Shown: positions 17,468-27,878, numbered from the stretch's first letter. The stretch: 64,000 nucleotides of DNA from REEB95 sp963762425 (GCA_963762425.1 CAVXKY010000024.1:186001-250000), one strand, 5' to 3'. The notes: generated by a model from the letters alone, not told the origin. Program-made: numbers and translations.

Positions 17468-17986
17468 TTACCTCGCCGCTTTCTCGATCAATGCCAGCAA
17501 TCCCTCGAGCAATTGGCGGGGCGTTGGCGGGCAGCCCTTGATGTGCAGATCGACCGGCACCGCCGTGGCTACCCCGCCCAAAACCGCGTAACTCCCGGCG
17601 AACAAGCCCCCGTCGCGGGCGCAATCGCCCACCGCCACCACCCATTTGGGCTCGGGCGTGGCGGCGTAGGTCCGCTCCAGCGCCTGGCGCATGTTCCGCG
17701 TCACCGGCCCGGTGACCAGCAGCACGTCGGCGTGGCGCGGCGAAGCGACGAAGCGCAGGCCGAAGCGTTCGAGATCGTAAAACGCGTTGCTCAGCGCGTG
17801 GATTTCGAGCTCGCAGCCGTTGCAGGAGCCGGCATCGACCTGGCGGATGGAGAGCGAGCGGCCCAGACGGCGGCGCGCGGCGCGGTCGAGCGCGGCGGCC
17901 AGCTCGGCCAAAGCCGCGTCGCCGGCCAGGGGCGCCGCCTCGGTCAGCGGCGAATGGATCATTCCTTCGTACAGATGCTTGCGCAA
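17468..17986 (-). CDS. hyfI: NuoB/HyfI-like [4Fe-4S] subunit of an Ehr-type membrane complex
   Basis: A 172-residue small subunit homologous to NuoB and group 4 hydrogenase small subunits. It keeps four potential [4Fe-4S] ligands: SCNGCELE (two Cys), VGDCARDGG and IKGCPPTPRQ. The CxxC spacing is hydrogenase-like rather than the adjacent CC of NuoB. The start is TTG with a GAGAGG site just before it, and it gives the conserved opening (basic residues, then PLTEAAP). It begins nine bases after the large-subunit stop. It would pass electrons from a cytosolic donor to the membrane arm. Confidence 0.85.
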   Translation of the reverse strand: MRKHLYEGMIHSPLTEAAPLAGDAALAELAAALDRAARRRLGRSLSIRQVDAGSCNGCELEIHALSNAFYDLERFGLRFVASPRHADVLLVTGPVTRNMRQALERTYAATPEPKWVVAVGDCARDGGLFAGSYAVLGGVATAVPVDLHIKGCPPTPRQLLEGLLALIEKAAR

Positions 17987-17995
17987 CTCAGCCTC

Positions 17996-19490
17996 TCACA
18001 GATCGTGGCCGGAATAGGAGCAATTGAACGATTTATTGCAGAGCGGGAAATCGGCGACGATGTTGTTCTCGATCACCGCTTCGAGCAGCGGCCATTGGAA
18101 CCAGGATGGATCGCGCAGATGGCAGCGCTCGACCGTGCCGTCGCGGCCAAGCCGCAGCCAGACAAGGATATCGCCGCGGAAGCCCTCGACCAATGCCACG
18201 CCTTCGCGCGAAGCCCGGCCGGGCTTGGGCAAAGAAGCGCGGAACCGGCCGGCGGGCAGGCGTTTCAGAATCTGGCCGATCAGATCGAGGCTTTGCTCGA
18301 CCTCGCGGATGCGGATCCAGATGCGCGCATTGACGTCGCCCTCGCCGCGTACCGGCACCTCGAATTTCAACCGGTCGTAGGGCGCGTAGGCGAAATCCCG
18401 GCGCGCATCGAAACTCCTTCCCGAGGCGCGGCCTATGTAACCTCCAGCTCCAAAGCTTCGCGCCAATTCCGGGCGCAGCACGCCGGTGCCGAATGTACGG
18501 TCCTGGAGCGAGGCGGTGTTGTCGTAGAGATTGACCAAGGCCGGAAAGCGCCGCTTGGCTTCATCGACCAGACCGCCGATGGCGGCGATGCCGTCCGTGT
18601 CCAGATCGGCTTGCGACGCCGCCGGGCAGGGCGCAATCGCGCATCAGCCGGTGGCCGAAAGCCGCATCGGCGGCGCGCAGCACGCGCTCGCGCAATACGC
18701 CGCAATGGGCGTGCATGAGCGCGAAAGCCGCGTCGTTGCAGATGGCGCCGATATCGCCGAAATGATTGGCGAGGCGTTCGAGCTCGGCCATCAGCGCGCG
18801 CAGATAGTGGGCGCGCGGCGGCGCCTCGATTCCCAGCGCCGCCTCGGAAGCGCGCGCGAAGGCCACGGCATAGGCGACCGTGCTGTCGCCCGAAATCCGT
18901 CCGGCGAGCTTGGCGGCGCGGTCAAGATCGGCGCCCTCCATCAGCTTTTCGACGCCCTTATGCGCATAGCCCAGGCGCTCTTCCAGCCGCACCACAGTTT
19001 CGCCATTGGCGGTGAAGCGGAAATGGCCGGGCTCGATGATGCCGGCATGAACCGGACCGACCGGAATCTGGTGCAAATGCTCGCCCTTGGCCGGTAGGAA
19101 GGAATAATCCGTGGCCGCGCGTTTCCGGTGGCCCGGCCATTGCCCGTGATCGAGCCAGGGACGCATATCCGGCGCGCCCTCGGGCAGGAGGCCGTAGAGA
19201 TCGTGGATGGTCCGTTCGAGGCGGATCGCCGGCGGATGCGTTTGTCCCACCGAGGGAAAGCGTCCGGTCTTGCATGCCAAACTCAACACGGCAAAATCGC
19301 GCGCCGCCTCGTCGAGCAAGGCCATGTGCACGAAAGCCTTGTCGCCCCACAGCCCGAGCAAAGTGAGACGTCCTTGACCCAGCGCGGCCGCCGCGAGAGT
19401 CCAGGTCTTGGCATTGACGACGGCGCGCAGCCGGGGCCGGTGCGCCGCCACCTTTTTGCCCTGTCCGACTAAATCCTGGAGTGCACTCAT
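17996..19490 (-). CDS. hyfG: HyfG/NuoCD-like large subunit without nickel ligands (one frameshift)
   Basis: About 497 residues after joining two frames at GG 18608-18609. Residues 1-140 are NuoC-like and the rest NuoD/hydrogenase-large-subunit-like, with QIPVGPVHAGIIEPGHFRF and LEERLGYAHKGVEKL. The CGIC motif of NiFe enzymes is replaced by ISGDS (residues 199-203). The C-terminal DPCxxC is replaced by DPSWFQWPLLEAV, so no Ni-Fe site can form. That is the hallmark of energy-converting-hydrogenase-related (Ehr) complexes. Upstream hyfF ends seven bases before its start. Confidence 0.85.
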
Positions 19491-19497
19491 GCGCGCC

Positions 19498-20949
19498 CTA
19501 TTTCAACAGGCTGGAGACATGCTGGAACCAGATCACCAGCTGCGGCGGCAGGTAGATGCCGGCGGCGAAGACCAGCGCCAGATGCGCGAACAGCGGCACA
19601 TAAGACGCCTTGACCGGCGCCACGGCGCCCCGCGGCTCGCCGAAGGCAAGGCCGTTGAGACGCAGCAGCAGCGCGCCGAGCGCGATCAGCAATCCCGCCA
19701 CCAGCAGAACGGCGAGCAAAGGCTGCCGCGCGAAAGTCGAGCTCACCACCAGGAACTCGCTCATGAAGATGCCGAGCGGCGGAAATCCGGCGATGGCGAT
19801 CACGCCCACAACCAGGCTCCAGCCGAGCCACGGATGGGTTTCGGTCAAGCCGCCGATATCGGCGATGCGCTGCGTGCCCTTGACCTGGGCGATGTGGCCG
19901 ACCGCGAAGAAGATTCCCGATTTGGTCAGGCTGTGCATGGTCATGTGCAAGAGGCCCGCGAAATTGGCGAGCGGCCCGCCCATGCCGAAGGCGAAGGTGA
20001 TGATGCCCATGTGCTCGATCGAGGAATAGGCGAACAGCCGCTTGATGTCGCGGCGGCGGTAGAGCATGAACGCGGCGAAGATCAGCGACACCAGGCCCAG
20101 CGTCACCATCAGCGGGCCGGGCGCCACCGCCGCCGCGTTGGCGGAGAGCAGCATCTTGAATCGCAGCACGGCATAAAGCGCGACGTTCAGCAGCAGCCCC
20201 GACAACACCGCCGAGATCGGCGTCGGGCCTTCGGCATGGGCGTCGGGCAGCCAGGCATGCAGCGGCGCCAATCCCACCTTGGTGCCGTAACCCATCAGCA
20301 GGAAAATGAAGGCGACGTTCAACAGCGCCGGATCGAAGCTGGATGCGTGCGCGACCAGCTCGGTCCACACCATGGCGTCGACGCCCTCGCCGATCACCGG
20401 CTGCGCCGCGACGTAGATCAGGATGGTGCCGAACAGCGCCAGCGCGATGCCGACGCTGCCGAGGATGAAATATTTCCAGGCCGCCTCGAGCGCCTCGTGG
20501 GTGCGGTAAATTCCGACCATGAGCACGGTGGTGAGCGTCGCCATCTCGATCGCGACCCACATCAGCCCGATGTTGTTCGCCAGCAGCGCCAGGTTCATGG
20601 CGAACATCAGGACCTGATACATGGCGTGATAGAAGCGCAGATAGACCGGCGTCAGCTTTCCGGTCTCGATCTCGTGGCCGATGTAACTCGCGCTGAAGAC
20701 ACTGGTGGTGAATCCGACGAAGGTGGTGAGCACGATGAAGACGATGTTGAGGTCGTCGACCAGCAGATAGCGGCCGGGCGCAGGGCGGTCGCCGAACAGC
20801 AGCGACAGGGAAACGAGCAGGGTCAGGAAAGCGGCCGCGACGTTGAGCCGCGCCGAAAGCCGGTAACCCGGCAGGAAAGCGAGCAGCGCCGCCGCGCAAA
20901 GCGGGATCAGCAGCACCGCCTCCATCCGCTCGAAAGCGAATCCCATCAT
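19498..20949 (-). CDS. hyfF: hydrogenase-4 subunit F-like antiporter-type membrane protein
   Basis: A 483-residue proton-pumping-type subunit of the NuoL/M/N-MrpA/D family with about 14 hydrophobic helices. Conserved features are the Glu in WVAIEMATL (helix 5), the Lys in GYGTKVGLAPLHAWLPDAHAE (helix 7) and HMTMHSLTKSGIFFAVGH (helix 8 His/Lys). The frame is intact. The ATG overlaps the hyfE stop by four bases. In the complex it would translocate H+ or Na+ when electrons pass through the HyfG/HyfI module. Confidence 0.92.
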   Translation of the reverse strand: MMGFAFERMEAVLLIPLCAAALLAFLPGYRLSARLNVAAAFLTLLVSLSLLFGDRPAPGRYLLVDDLNIVFIVLTTFVGFTTSVFSASYIGHEIETGKLTPVYLRFYHAMYQVLMFAMNLALLANNIGLMWVAIEMATLTTVLMVGIYRTHEALEAAWKYFILGSVGIALALFGTILIYVAAQPVIGEGVDAMVWTELVAHASSFDPALLNVAFIFLLMGYGTKVGLAPLHAWLPDAHAEGPTPISAVLSGLLLNVALYAVLRFKMLLSANAAAVAPGPLMVTLGLVSLIFAAFMLYRRRDIKRLFAYSSIEHMGIITFAFGMGGPLANFAGLLHMTMHSLTKSGIFFAVGHIAQVKGTQRIADIGGLTETHPWLGWSLVVGVIAIAGFPPLGIFMSEFLVVSSTFARQPLLAVLLVAGLLIALGALLLRLNGLAFGEPRGAVAPVKASYVPLFAHLALVFAAGIYLPPQLVIWFQHVSSLLK

Positions 20950-21612
20950 CGGCGTTCCCCCCGGAACTGGTCCATCGCGCCCACATCCACGGTATCGAAA
21001 CGCTCGCGGATGCGGAACAGGAAGATGCCGATGACGATGAAGGCGATGAGGATGGAGAAGGCGACGCTGATCTCGACCACCAGCGGCATGCCCTTGGCGC
21101 CGGTCGCGGCCAGCACCAGCCCGTTTTCAAGCGACATGAAGCCGATGATCTGGCTCACGGCGTTGCGCCGCGTCACCATGATCAGCAATCCCAGCAGCAC
21201 GACGGCAAGCGCGAAGGCCAGATCCTCGCGCGCGATCGGCGCGGCGTTGCCGGTCACGCGCAGCATGACCACCATCGACAGCGCCACCAGCGCCATGCCG
21301 GCCAGCATGGTCAGGCCGATGCCGACCACGGTTTCGATTTCGCGGTGGATGCCCAGTTGCTGGACGATCCGCCGCAGCGCGACCGGAATGACGATGGCCT
21401 TGAAGCCCGAGCGCGAGGCCGGCGGTTATGTAGAGATGCGGCGCGTCTTGGATATAGGCCTGCCAGGCGACCGACAGCGTCAGCACCAGCGCATGCCCGG
21501 CATAGACGTTGATCATCGCGTAGAGCCGGTCCTGATAGAGCAGCATGAAGCTCGCCAGCACCAGGCTGCCGGCGAGAAGATGGGCGATGTCGAAGGCGAG
21601 ATGGCCGCTCAT
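20946..21612 (-). CDS. hyfE: hydrogenase-4 subunit E-like (NuoK-like) membrane protein (one frameshift)
   Basis: About 221 residues after repair. The N-terminal half starts MSGHLAFDIAHLLAGSLVLA and the C-terminal half contains the NuoK-like QIIGFMSLENGLVLAA with its helix glutamate. The frame breaks at the CCC at 21406-21408. Removing one base gives FKAIVIPVALRRIVQQLGIH, a normal continuation. The start overlaps the predicted end of hyfC (ATGA), and the end overlaps hyfF. Confidence 0.85.
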
Positions 21613-22571
21613 CTAGAAGCTCCGCCGAAACGAAACGCAGCAACATGCCGAGCAATCCCAGCATCAGCGCCGCGCCCAGGAACTGGGGCACGCGGAAGAC
21701 GCGCATCTTGGCGATGGCGGTCTCGAACACCGCCAGCAGGATCCCGACGACGGCAAGCTTGGCGAGATAGGCGGCCGCCCCGGCGAAATACGCGGCCATG
21801 GTTCCTTCCGGCGGCGCCAGGCCCCAGGGCACGAACAGGCAGGCGATCAGCGAGATATAGAGCAGCAGCTTGAGCATGGACGCCAACTCGATGAGCGCCA
21901 AATGCCGCCCGGAATATTCGAGCACCATCGCCTCGTGCACCATGGTGAGCTCGAGATGCGTGGCGGGGTTGTCGATCGGGATGCGCGCGTTCTCGGCCAG
22001 CGCGACGATGATCAAGGCGATCAGCGCCAGCCCGAGCGAAACGCGCAATCCCACCTCGGGCGATCCCATGAAATCGGCGATGGTCGAAAGCTGGGTCGAG
22101 CCGGCGATCAACGCCAGCGTGAACACGATCACGATCATGGCCGGCTCGGCCAGCGAGGCGATCATCACCTCGCGGCTCGAACCGATGCCGCCGAAGCTGG
22201 TGCCGACATCCATGCCGGCCAAGGCCAGGAAAAACCGCGCGCTGGCCAAGAGCGCGATGATGGCGATGAGGTCGGCCGACCAGCTGAACATCAGCCCGGT
22301 GGCGAAGGTGGGAATCAGGGCCGCGGCCACCCAGGTGGCGGAGACGATCAGATAGGGCGCGACGCGGAACAGCCAGCTGGCGTTTTCCGCCAGCACCGCC
22401 TCTTTCCGCAACAGCCGCAGCAGGTCGCGATAGGGCTGGAAGAGCGGCGGGCCGCGGCGGCGCAACAGCCGCGCCTTGACCTTGCGCACGAGGCCGGTCA
22501 GCGCCGGCGCGAGCGCCAGCACCAGCAGCATCTGCCGCCAATTGCACGGCGAAATCGCGGATCAGAGCCAT
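21609..22571 (-). CDS. hyfC: hydrogenase-4 subunit C-like (NuoH-like) membrane protein (two frameshifts)
   Basis: About 320 residues. It is the quinone/membrane-anchor-type subunit of the NuoH/HyfC family. The start MALIRDFAVQLA reads from ATG 22569-22571. An extra base near 22535 separates it from QMLLVLALAPALTGLVRKVK. The body has RGPPLFQPYRDLLRLLRKE, IAENARIPIDNPATHLELTM (the conserved loop with acidic residues) and HEAMVLEYSGRHLALIE. A second slip near 21625 hides the natural stop. The start overlaps the hyfB stop by ten bases. Confidence 0.82.
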   Translation of the reverse strand: MALIRDFAVQLAADAAGAGARAGADRPRAQGQGAAVAPPRPAALPALSRPAAAVAERGGAGGKRQLAVPRRALSDRLRHLGGRGPDSHLRHRADVQLVGRPHRHHRALGQRAVFPGLGRHGCRHQLRRHRFEPRGDDRLAGRAGHDRDRVHAGVDRRLDPAFDHRRFHGIARGGIARFARAGADRLDHRRAGRERAHPDRQPRHASRAHHGARGDGARIFRAAFGAHRVGVHAQAAALYLADRLPVRALGPGAAGRNHGRVFRRGGRLSRQACRRRDPAGGVRDRHRQDARLPRAPVPGRGADAGIARHVAAFRFGGASR

Positions 22572-24587
22572 ATCGCCGCCACCAACAGCAAGAGGATCAA
22601 GAGGACGAAGACCAGCATCAGATAGCGCCGGATGGTCAGGAACTGGAGATGGTTGAGCCGCTCCGCCGCGAAATTCACGGCGAAGGCCACCGGCGCATAA
22701 AACCAGTCCCACACCGGATCGCGCAGCTCGACATGGAGCACGGCCGGGCTCGGATCGCCGGGCGGCGGCATTTCGACGCGTTCGCGCGCGCCGAACACGA
22801 CGGCGCCGAAGACCCGGCGGATCGGCTGGGCGAAGCTGCTCGCGGTGTACTGCGTGAACGGGCTCGGATCGGGATAGCCGCAATCCCAGGCCGGCGCGCG
22901 GCGCAGTTTGTGCGAGGCCAGGCGATGGATGGCGTAGACGGAAAGCAAGGCCGAGAGCGCGATGAAGACGAAGACCAGCATCCCGTCATAGGAGCTGCGG
23001 CTCTCGCTCACCGGAATTATCATGAGCCAGGACAGGGTGCTTTGCGCCGGCATGTGGCCGTCGACCAGGCTTTGCGTCACCGGCGCCAGCGCGTCGATCA
23101 CGAAGCCGGGCAGGATGCCGGCGAGGAGACACAACGCCGCCAGCAGGAACATGGATGCCAGCGAGAAGTTGTCGGTCTCCAGCGCTTTTTCCGCCGTGTT
23201 TCGAGCGCGGCCGGCCGAGGAAGGTGACGCCGAAGGCCTTGACGAAACACGCGCCGGCCAGCGCCGCCGACAGCGCCAGCAGCGCGCCCACCGTCGGGAT
23301 GAGGATCTTGAGGCCCCATTCCGGCAGTTCGGGGCTGAGCAGGATCGCCTGGAAGGTCAGCCATTCCGAGACGAAGCCGTTGAGCGGCGGCAGCGCCGAG
23401 ATGGCGACGCAGCCGACCAGGAAGGCGAAGGATGCGAGCGGCATGCGGTGGATGAGCCCGCCGAGTTTCTCCATGTCGCGCTCGCCGGTCGAATTCAGCA
23501 CCGCGCCCGCGCCGAAGAACAGCAGGCTCTTGAACAGCGAATGATTGAAGACGTGGAACAGCGCCGCGGTGAAGGCCAGCGCCGCCGCCCATTCCATGCC
23601 GTCGGCGCGGAAGGCGAGGGCGAGACCAAGGCCGATGAAGATGATGCCGATATTCTCGACCGTGTGATAGGCGAGCAGGCGCTTCAGATCGTGCTGCATC
23701 AGCGCATAGAGCACGCCCAAAACGGTGGTGATTCCGGCCAGCGCCAGCACGATCATGCTCGACCACCAGCTCGGCTCGCCGAGCAGATCGAAGACGATGC
23801 GGATGAAGCCGTAGACCGCGACCTTGGTCATGACGCCGCTCATCAGCGCCGAGACATGGCTGGGCGCCGCCGGATGGGCGAGCGGCAGCCAGACATGGAG
23901 CGGCACCAGCCCGGCTTTCGACCCGGCGCCCAAGCAGCACGAGCACCAGCACCAAGGCGGCGATCAAAGTGCCGGGATGGCCGGCTGCGCGGATCGCGGC
24001 GAAAGCCGTAGCCGCCATCCGGTCCGGCGAGCAGGCCGAAGGCGAGAAGCAGGGCGAGCGTGCCGAAGCTCGCCATCAGCAGATAGATGTAGCCGGCGCG
24101 GCGGTTCTCCGGATCGCGATGATGCGCCATCACCAGCGCCCAGGAGGAAAGCGACATGAACTCCCAGCACAACAGGAAGGTGAAGGCGTCGTCGGCGAGC
24201 ACGACCAGATTCATGCCGGCGAGGAAGGCGGGATAGAAAGGCAGCACGCGATGCGGCGCGGTTTCGTGCCGCCCATAGCCGAGCGCGAACAGGCTCGCCG
24301 CGACGCCGCCGAGATTGACGACGACCAGGAAAAACGCGGCCAGCGCATCGATGCGGAAATGCGCGCCCAGCCAGGGCAAGCCCAAGGGCAGCACCAGCGT
24401 AGAATCCGCCGTCGCCGCCCGCGAGCAGCTGCGCCAGCGCGGAAGCAAGCGCGACCGCCGAGGCCGCAAGGCAGATGCCGTAGACCAACGGCGTGCCGGC
24501 TTGCGACGCGCGAGGTCGCGACACCGAGAACCGAGACGGCGAGCAACGCGGCCACGCAGCAGAGGCCGATTACAACGGCATCGGCAT
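22562..24587 (-). CDS. hyfB: hydrogenase-4 subunit B-like antiporter-type protein (several frameshifts)
   Basis: A NuoL-like subunit of about 670 residues spread over several frames, with breaks near 24580, 24490, 24405, 24005, 23935 and 23210. Recognisable blocks in order: LVVLADDAFTFLLCWEFMSL (helix 5 Glu), GAGSKAGLVPLHVWLPLAHP (helix 7 Lys), VFNHSLFKSLLFFGAGAVL (helix 8) and a C-terminal region ending LLLVAAIWL. The ATG at 24585-24587 overlaps the stop of the XRE-like gene as TAATG. The breaks fit assembly error, since all flanking blocks are well conserved. Confidence 0.75.
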
Positions 24588-24851
24588 TAGCTTCGCTTTC
24601 TGGGCGCCTTGAGCCGCACGCCGCGCCCGCCGCCTGGCTGGCGGCGCCCTCGCCGATGAGCTCGATACCGGCCGCGTCGAGCGCGCCGATCAGTGGTCAG
24701 GAATGACATTGCCGCGGATGACGCCTCGCTCGCTTCCAAGCGCTGGATGGTCGGCACCGACAGGCCCGAGCAGATTCGGCGAGCGGCGCTGGTCGAACCG
24801 AAGAGCGGCGCGCGGCCCGGAGTTGTGCGGCAGATATCACGGCTGAGACAT
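24587..24851 (-). pseudogene. XRE-type helix-turn-helix regulator, frameshifted
   Basis: The complement strand shows pieces of a small (about 80-residue) XRE regulator in different frames: ISAAQLRAAR, LAESAR, PTIQRLEASE (recognition helix), VIRGNV, then LDAAGIELIGEGAASQAAG and a basic end KAPRKRS. At least three single-base slips are needed. Possible starts are ATG 24849-24851 or GTG 24838-24840. The TAA stop overlaps the hyfB start (TAATG), so it is probably the cotranscribed regulator of the hyf-like operon. The breaks are probably sequence errors, but decay cannot be excluded. Confidence 0.6.
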
Positions 24852-24956
24852 TGAAAATAAGGGTTTACATGAGTTCTAATGGATAAACCACGAGGCCGGG
24901 CGAGATCAATGTCTATCCGCCGCTGCGCGCCTTTCGCCGCAGCTTCGGATTGGAAT
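24852..24956 (-). promoter_or_regulatory. AT-richer leader before the regulator-hyf operon
   Basis: The 105 bases between coxM and the XRE-like gene contain the only locally AT-rich stretch in this block (about 24850-24892), just before the regulator's ATG. That suggests the hyf-like operon has its own promoter and does not rely only on read-through from coxG-S-M. I cannot identify definite -35/-10 boxes. No start of a coxL gene is present here. Confidence 0.35.
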
Positions 24957-25753
24957 TTACCCCGCCGCCTGGATCGCCCGTTTTGCCATCACGCCGATGA
25001 GATGCGCGCGGTATTCGGCGCTGGCGTGGATGTCGGCATTGAGCGCGTCGGCCTTCTGCGCCACGCCCTTGATCGCGTCCGGCCGAGAAATTCTTGGCGA
25101 GCGCCGCTTCCATATCCTTCTGGCGGAACACCACCGGCCCGGCGCCGGTGACGGCGACGCGCACGCCGTCCTTGGCCTTGGCCACGAACACGCCGACGAT
25201 GGCGTAACGCGAAGCCGGGTTGGGGAATTTCATGTAAGCGGCCTTGTCGGGGATGGGAAAGGACACCGCCGTAACGATCTCGCCGGTTTCGAGCGCGGTC
25301 TCGAACATGCCCTTGAAGAACTGGTCCGCCGGAATCTTGCGCTTGTTGGTGACGACGGTGGCGTTGAGGGCCAGCACCGCCGCGGGATAATCCGCCGCCG
25401 GATCGTTGTTGGAGATCGAGCCGCCGAGCGTGCCGCGATTGCGCACAGCGGGATCGCCGATATGCGCCGGCCAGATTGGCCAGCGCCGGGATCGCTTGCT
25501 TGACCTCGGCCGATTCCGCCACCTCGACATGCCGCGTCATGGCGCCGATCACGAGGGCGTTGCCGTCCTTCTTGATGCCCTTCAGTTCGGCATATGCCGC
25601 CCAGATCGACCAGATCGCTCGGCTTGGACAGGCGCAGCTTCAAGGAGGGGATCAGCGTCATGCCGCCCGCGACCAGCTTGCCCTCGGCGGCCTTGCCACC
25701 AGGCTCGCCGCCTCGGCGACGCTCTTGGCCTTGTGATAGTGGAAATCGTACAT
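24957..25753 (-). CDS. coxM: FAD-binding medium subunit of a molybdenum hydroxylase, CoxM-like (several frameshifts)
   Basis: About 265 residues when pieced together. The start MYDFHYHKAKSVAEAASLV is from ATG 25751-25753. Then come LVAGGMTLIPSLKLRLSKPS (FAD loop), GAMTRHVEV and the second FAD motif AHIGDPAVRNRGTLGGSISNNDPAADYPAA. The C-terminal domain ends FRQKDMEAALAKNFS and on to the TAA at 24957. Slips lie near 25690, 25600, 25470 and 25095. In CO dehydrogenase/xanthine oxidase complexes this subunit takes electrons from the iron-sulfur subunit. Confidence 0.82.
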
Positions 25754-25770
25754 GCGCGTTTCCCCGATCC

Positions 25771-26239
<469 letters not shown>

Positions 26240-26334
26240 GGTACGACGTCTCCCTCGAATTAACCGGCCGCATTCGGCGGGGCGGCCGCTTTATGGCCCC
26301 AAGTTTTCCGCCAGCAGGACGCCGCCGTCAAGCG

Positions 26335-26944
26335 TCAGTGGACGAAGAAATAGAGAATGCCCGCCACCAGCGCCGCCAGGATGGTCACCCACAGGAAAGG
26401 CGGCAGGCGGCGGCCCTCCTGATGGGTGAGGAGCTCGGCCGGGGTCGGCGGATGGGGCGCGCGCTCGTCGGGCAGCATGGCGGCAGGGACGGGGGCGGCG
26501 GCCGGGGCGCCCACCAAGGCGGCGAATTTGGAAAAGAAATCGTCGGCCATTTTCCGGGCGGCGCCGTCGATCAGCCGCGAGCCGATCTGCGCCAGCTTGC
26601 CGCCGATCTGGGCCTCGACCTTATAGGACAGTTTGGTGCCTTCGCCCTCGTCGGCGAGCCGCACCGTGGCGCCGCCCTTGGCGAAGCCGGCGGCGCCGCC
26701 CGTGCCCTCGCCGACGATGCGGCAGCCATTGGGCGGATCGAGATCGGTCAGCGTAACCTTGCCGGAGAAGTTCGCGCTCACCGGGCCGACCCGCGCCTGC
26801 ACCTTGGCGGCGAATTGGGTGTCGGAGAGCTTCAGACATCTCCTGGCAGCCGGGGACGCATTGCTTCAGAATCTCGGGGTCGTTGAGCGCGCTCCACACC
26901 TTCGCGCGCGGCGCGGCGATGATGTATTCGCCGGTCATGTCCAT
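26335..26944 (-). CDS. coxG: CoxG-like SRPBCC protein with C-terminal membrane anchor (one frameshift)
   Basis: About 203 residues. The SRPBCC/START-like fold occupies residues 1-150: MDMTGEYIIAAPRAKVWSAL, LKQCVPGCQEM, then DTQFAAKVQARVGPVSANFS and LSYKVEAQIGGKLAQIGSRL. A Pro/Ala-rich linker follows, and a C-terminal helix (PPFLWVTILAALVAGILYFF) anchors it. In Oligotropha CoxG helps tether CO dehydrogenase to the membrane. A base slip near 26833 breaks the frame after CQEM. First gene of the coxG-S-M set; the 88-base gap to coxS holds nothing clear. Confidence 0.85.
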
Positions 26945-27032
26945 GGCGGCCGTCCCTTCCTTCTCCCGCAAGGAAACTAGTCCGGCGCGCCGGCCGGAGC
27001 AAGCGCGTCCCGGCGATGCCGGCGTTCTTGCG

Positions 27033-27694
27033 TTAGCGCTTGCGCGCGAGCGTGACGCCGTCGCCGATGGGCAAGAGGCTGAGATCGATGCGCTCGTCGG
27101 CGTGGAGCTTGGCGTTCAAGGCCTTCAACGCCTCGGTGTCGCGGTCGCCCTTGCTCTTGTTGGCGACGCTGCCGCCCCACAGCGTGTTGTCGAACAGGAT
27201 CAGGCCGTCGGGATGGAGCAGGCGCAACCCGGCCTCGTAATAGCGGTCGTAATTTTCCTTGTCGGCGTCGATGAAGATGAAGTCGAAGGTGCCGGGGGCT
27301 CCGGCGGAAATCAGCTTATCGAGCGTCTTCAGCGCGGGGGCGAGTTGCAAGTCGATCTTGTCCGCGACCCCGGCCTCTTTCCAGTAACGCTTGGCGATGG
27401 CCGTGGTCTTGGCGTCGGTGTCGCAGCAGACGAGCGAACCGCCCTCGGGCAGCGCGCTCGCCACCCACAACGCGCTGTAGCCGGTGAAGGTGCCGATCTC
27501 GAGGCAGCGGCGCGCGCGCATCAGCTTCACCAGGAAGGCCATGAACTGGCCCTGTTGGGGCGGAATCGCAAGCCGGCCCGGGGCAAGGCGGCGGTTTCTT
27601 CCCGGAGCCGCTTCATCAGGGGCGTTTCGCGCAAGGAAACCGAAAGGATGTAATCGTAAAGCTTGGGCGTGATGTCCAGGATGCGGACGGTCAT
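27033..27694 (-). CDS. class I SAM-dependent O-methyltransferase, CCoAOMT-like (one frameshift)
   Basis: About 220 residues. It starts MTVRILDITPKLYDYILSVS at ATG 27692-27694. One extra base near 27565 separates LPRAGL from IPPQQGQFMAFLVKLM. The SAM-binding motif is CLEIGTFTGYSALWVASAL, followed by DFIFIDADKENYDRYYE and ILFDNTLWGGSVA, all typical of caffeoyl-CoA/catechol O-methyltransferase-like enzymes that need a divalent metal. It faces away from tRNA-Pro. The substrate is not predictable. Confidence 0.88.
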
Positions 27695-27764
27695 GGAGTC
27701 TCCTTGAAGGGCGGCATCCTTGCGCTTTTCATGCTAAGCGTATAGGGGATTTCAGCCACGGTTC

Positions 27765-27841
27765 CGGGGCGTAGCTCAGCCTGGTAGAGCGCCAGCTTTG
27801 GGAGCTGGATGCCGCAAGTTCAAATCTTGCCGCCCCGACCA
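27765..27841 (+). tRNA. tRNA-Pro (anticodon TGG)
   Basis: The acceptor arms CGGGGCG/CGCCCCG pair fully, with A as discriminator and an encoded CCA. The anticodon stem CCAGC/GCTGG holds the loop TTTGGGA with TGG, which reads CCN-family proline codons. The T-arm has GTTCAAATC. It lies just upstream of the complex I accessory gene. Confidence 0.95.
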
Positions 27842-27878
27842 CCGGGGCATTGGAAAGACGAGAGAGGAAACAGGGTCC

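Noticed and set aside
19408..21873. Long plus-strand frame opposite hyfE/hyfF
   Set aside because: Low-complexity His/Gln/Arg/Asp-rich shadow. The minus strand encodes clear membrane subunits.
17468..24587. Calling the cluster a true hydrogenase-4
   Set aside because: The large subunit lacks both Ni-binding cysteine pairs, so H2 chemistry at a Ni-Fe site is not supported.
25754..25770. A coxL gene between coxS and coxM
   Set aside because: Only 17 bases separate the two genes, and no large-subunit motifs appear elsewhere in the cluster.
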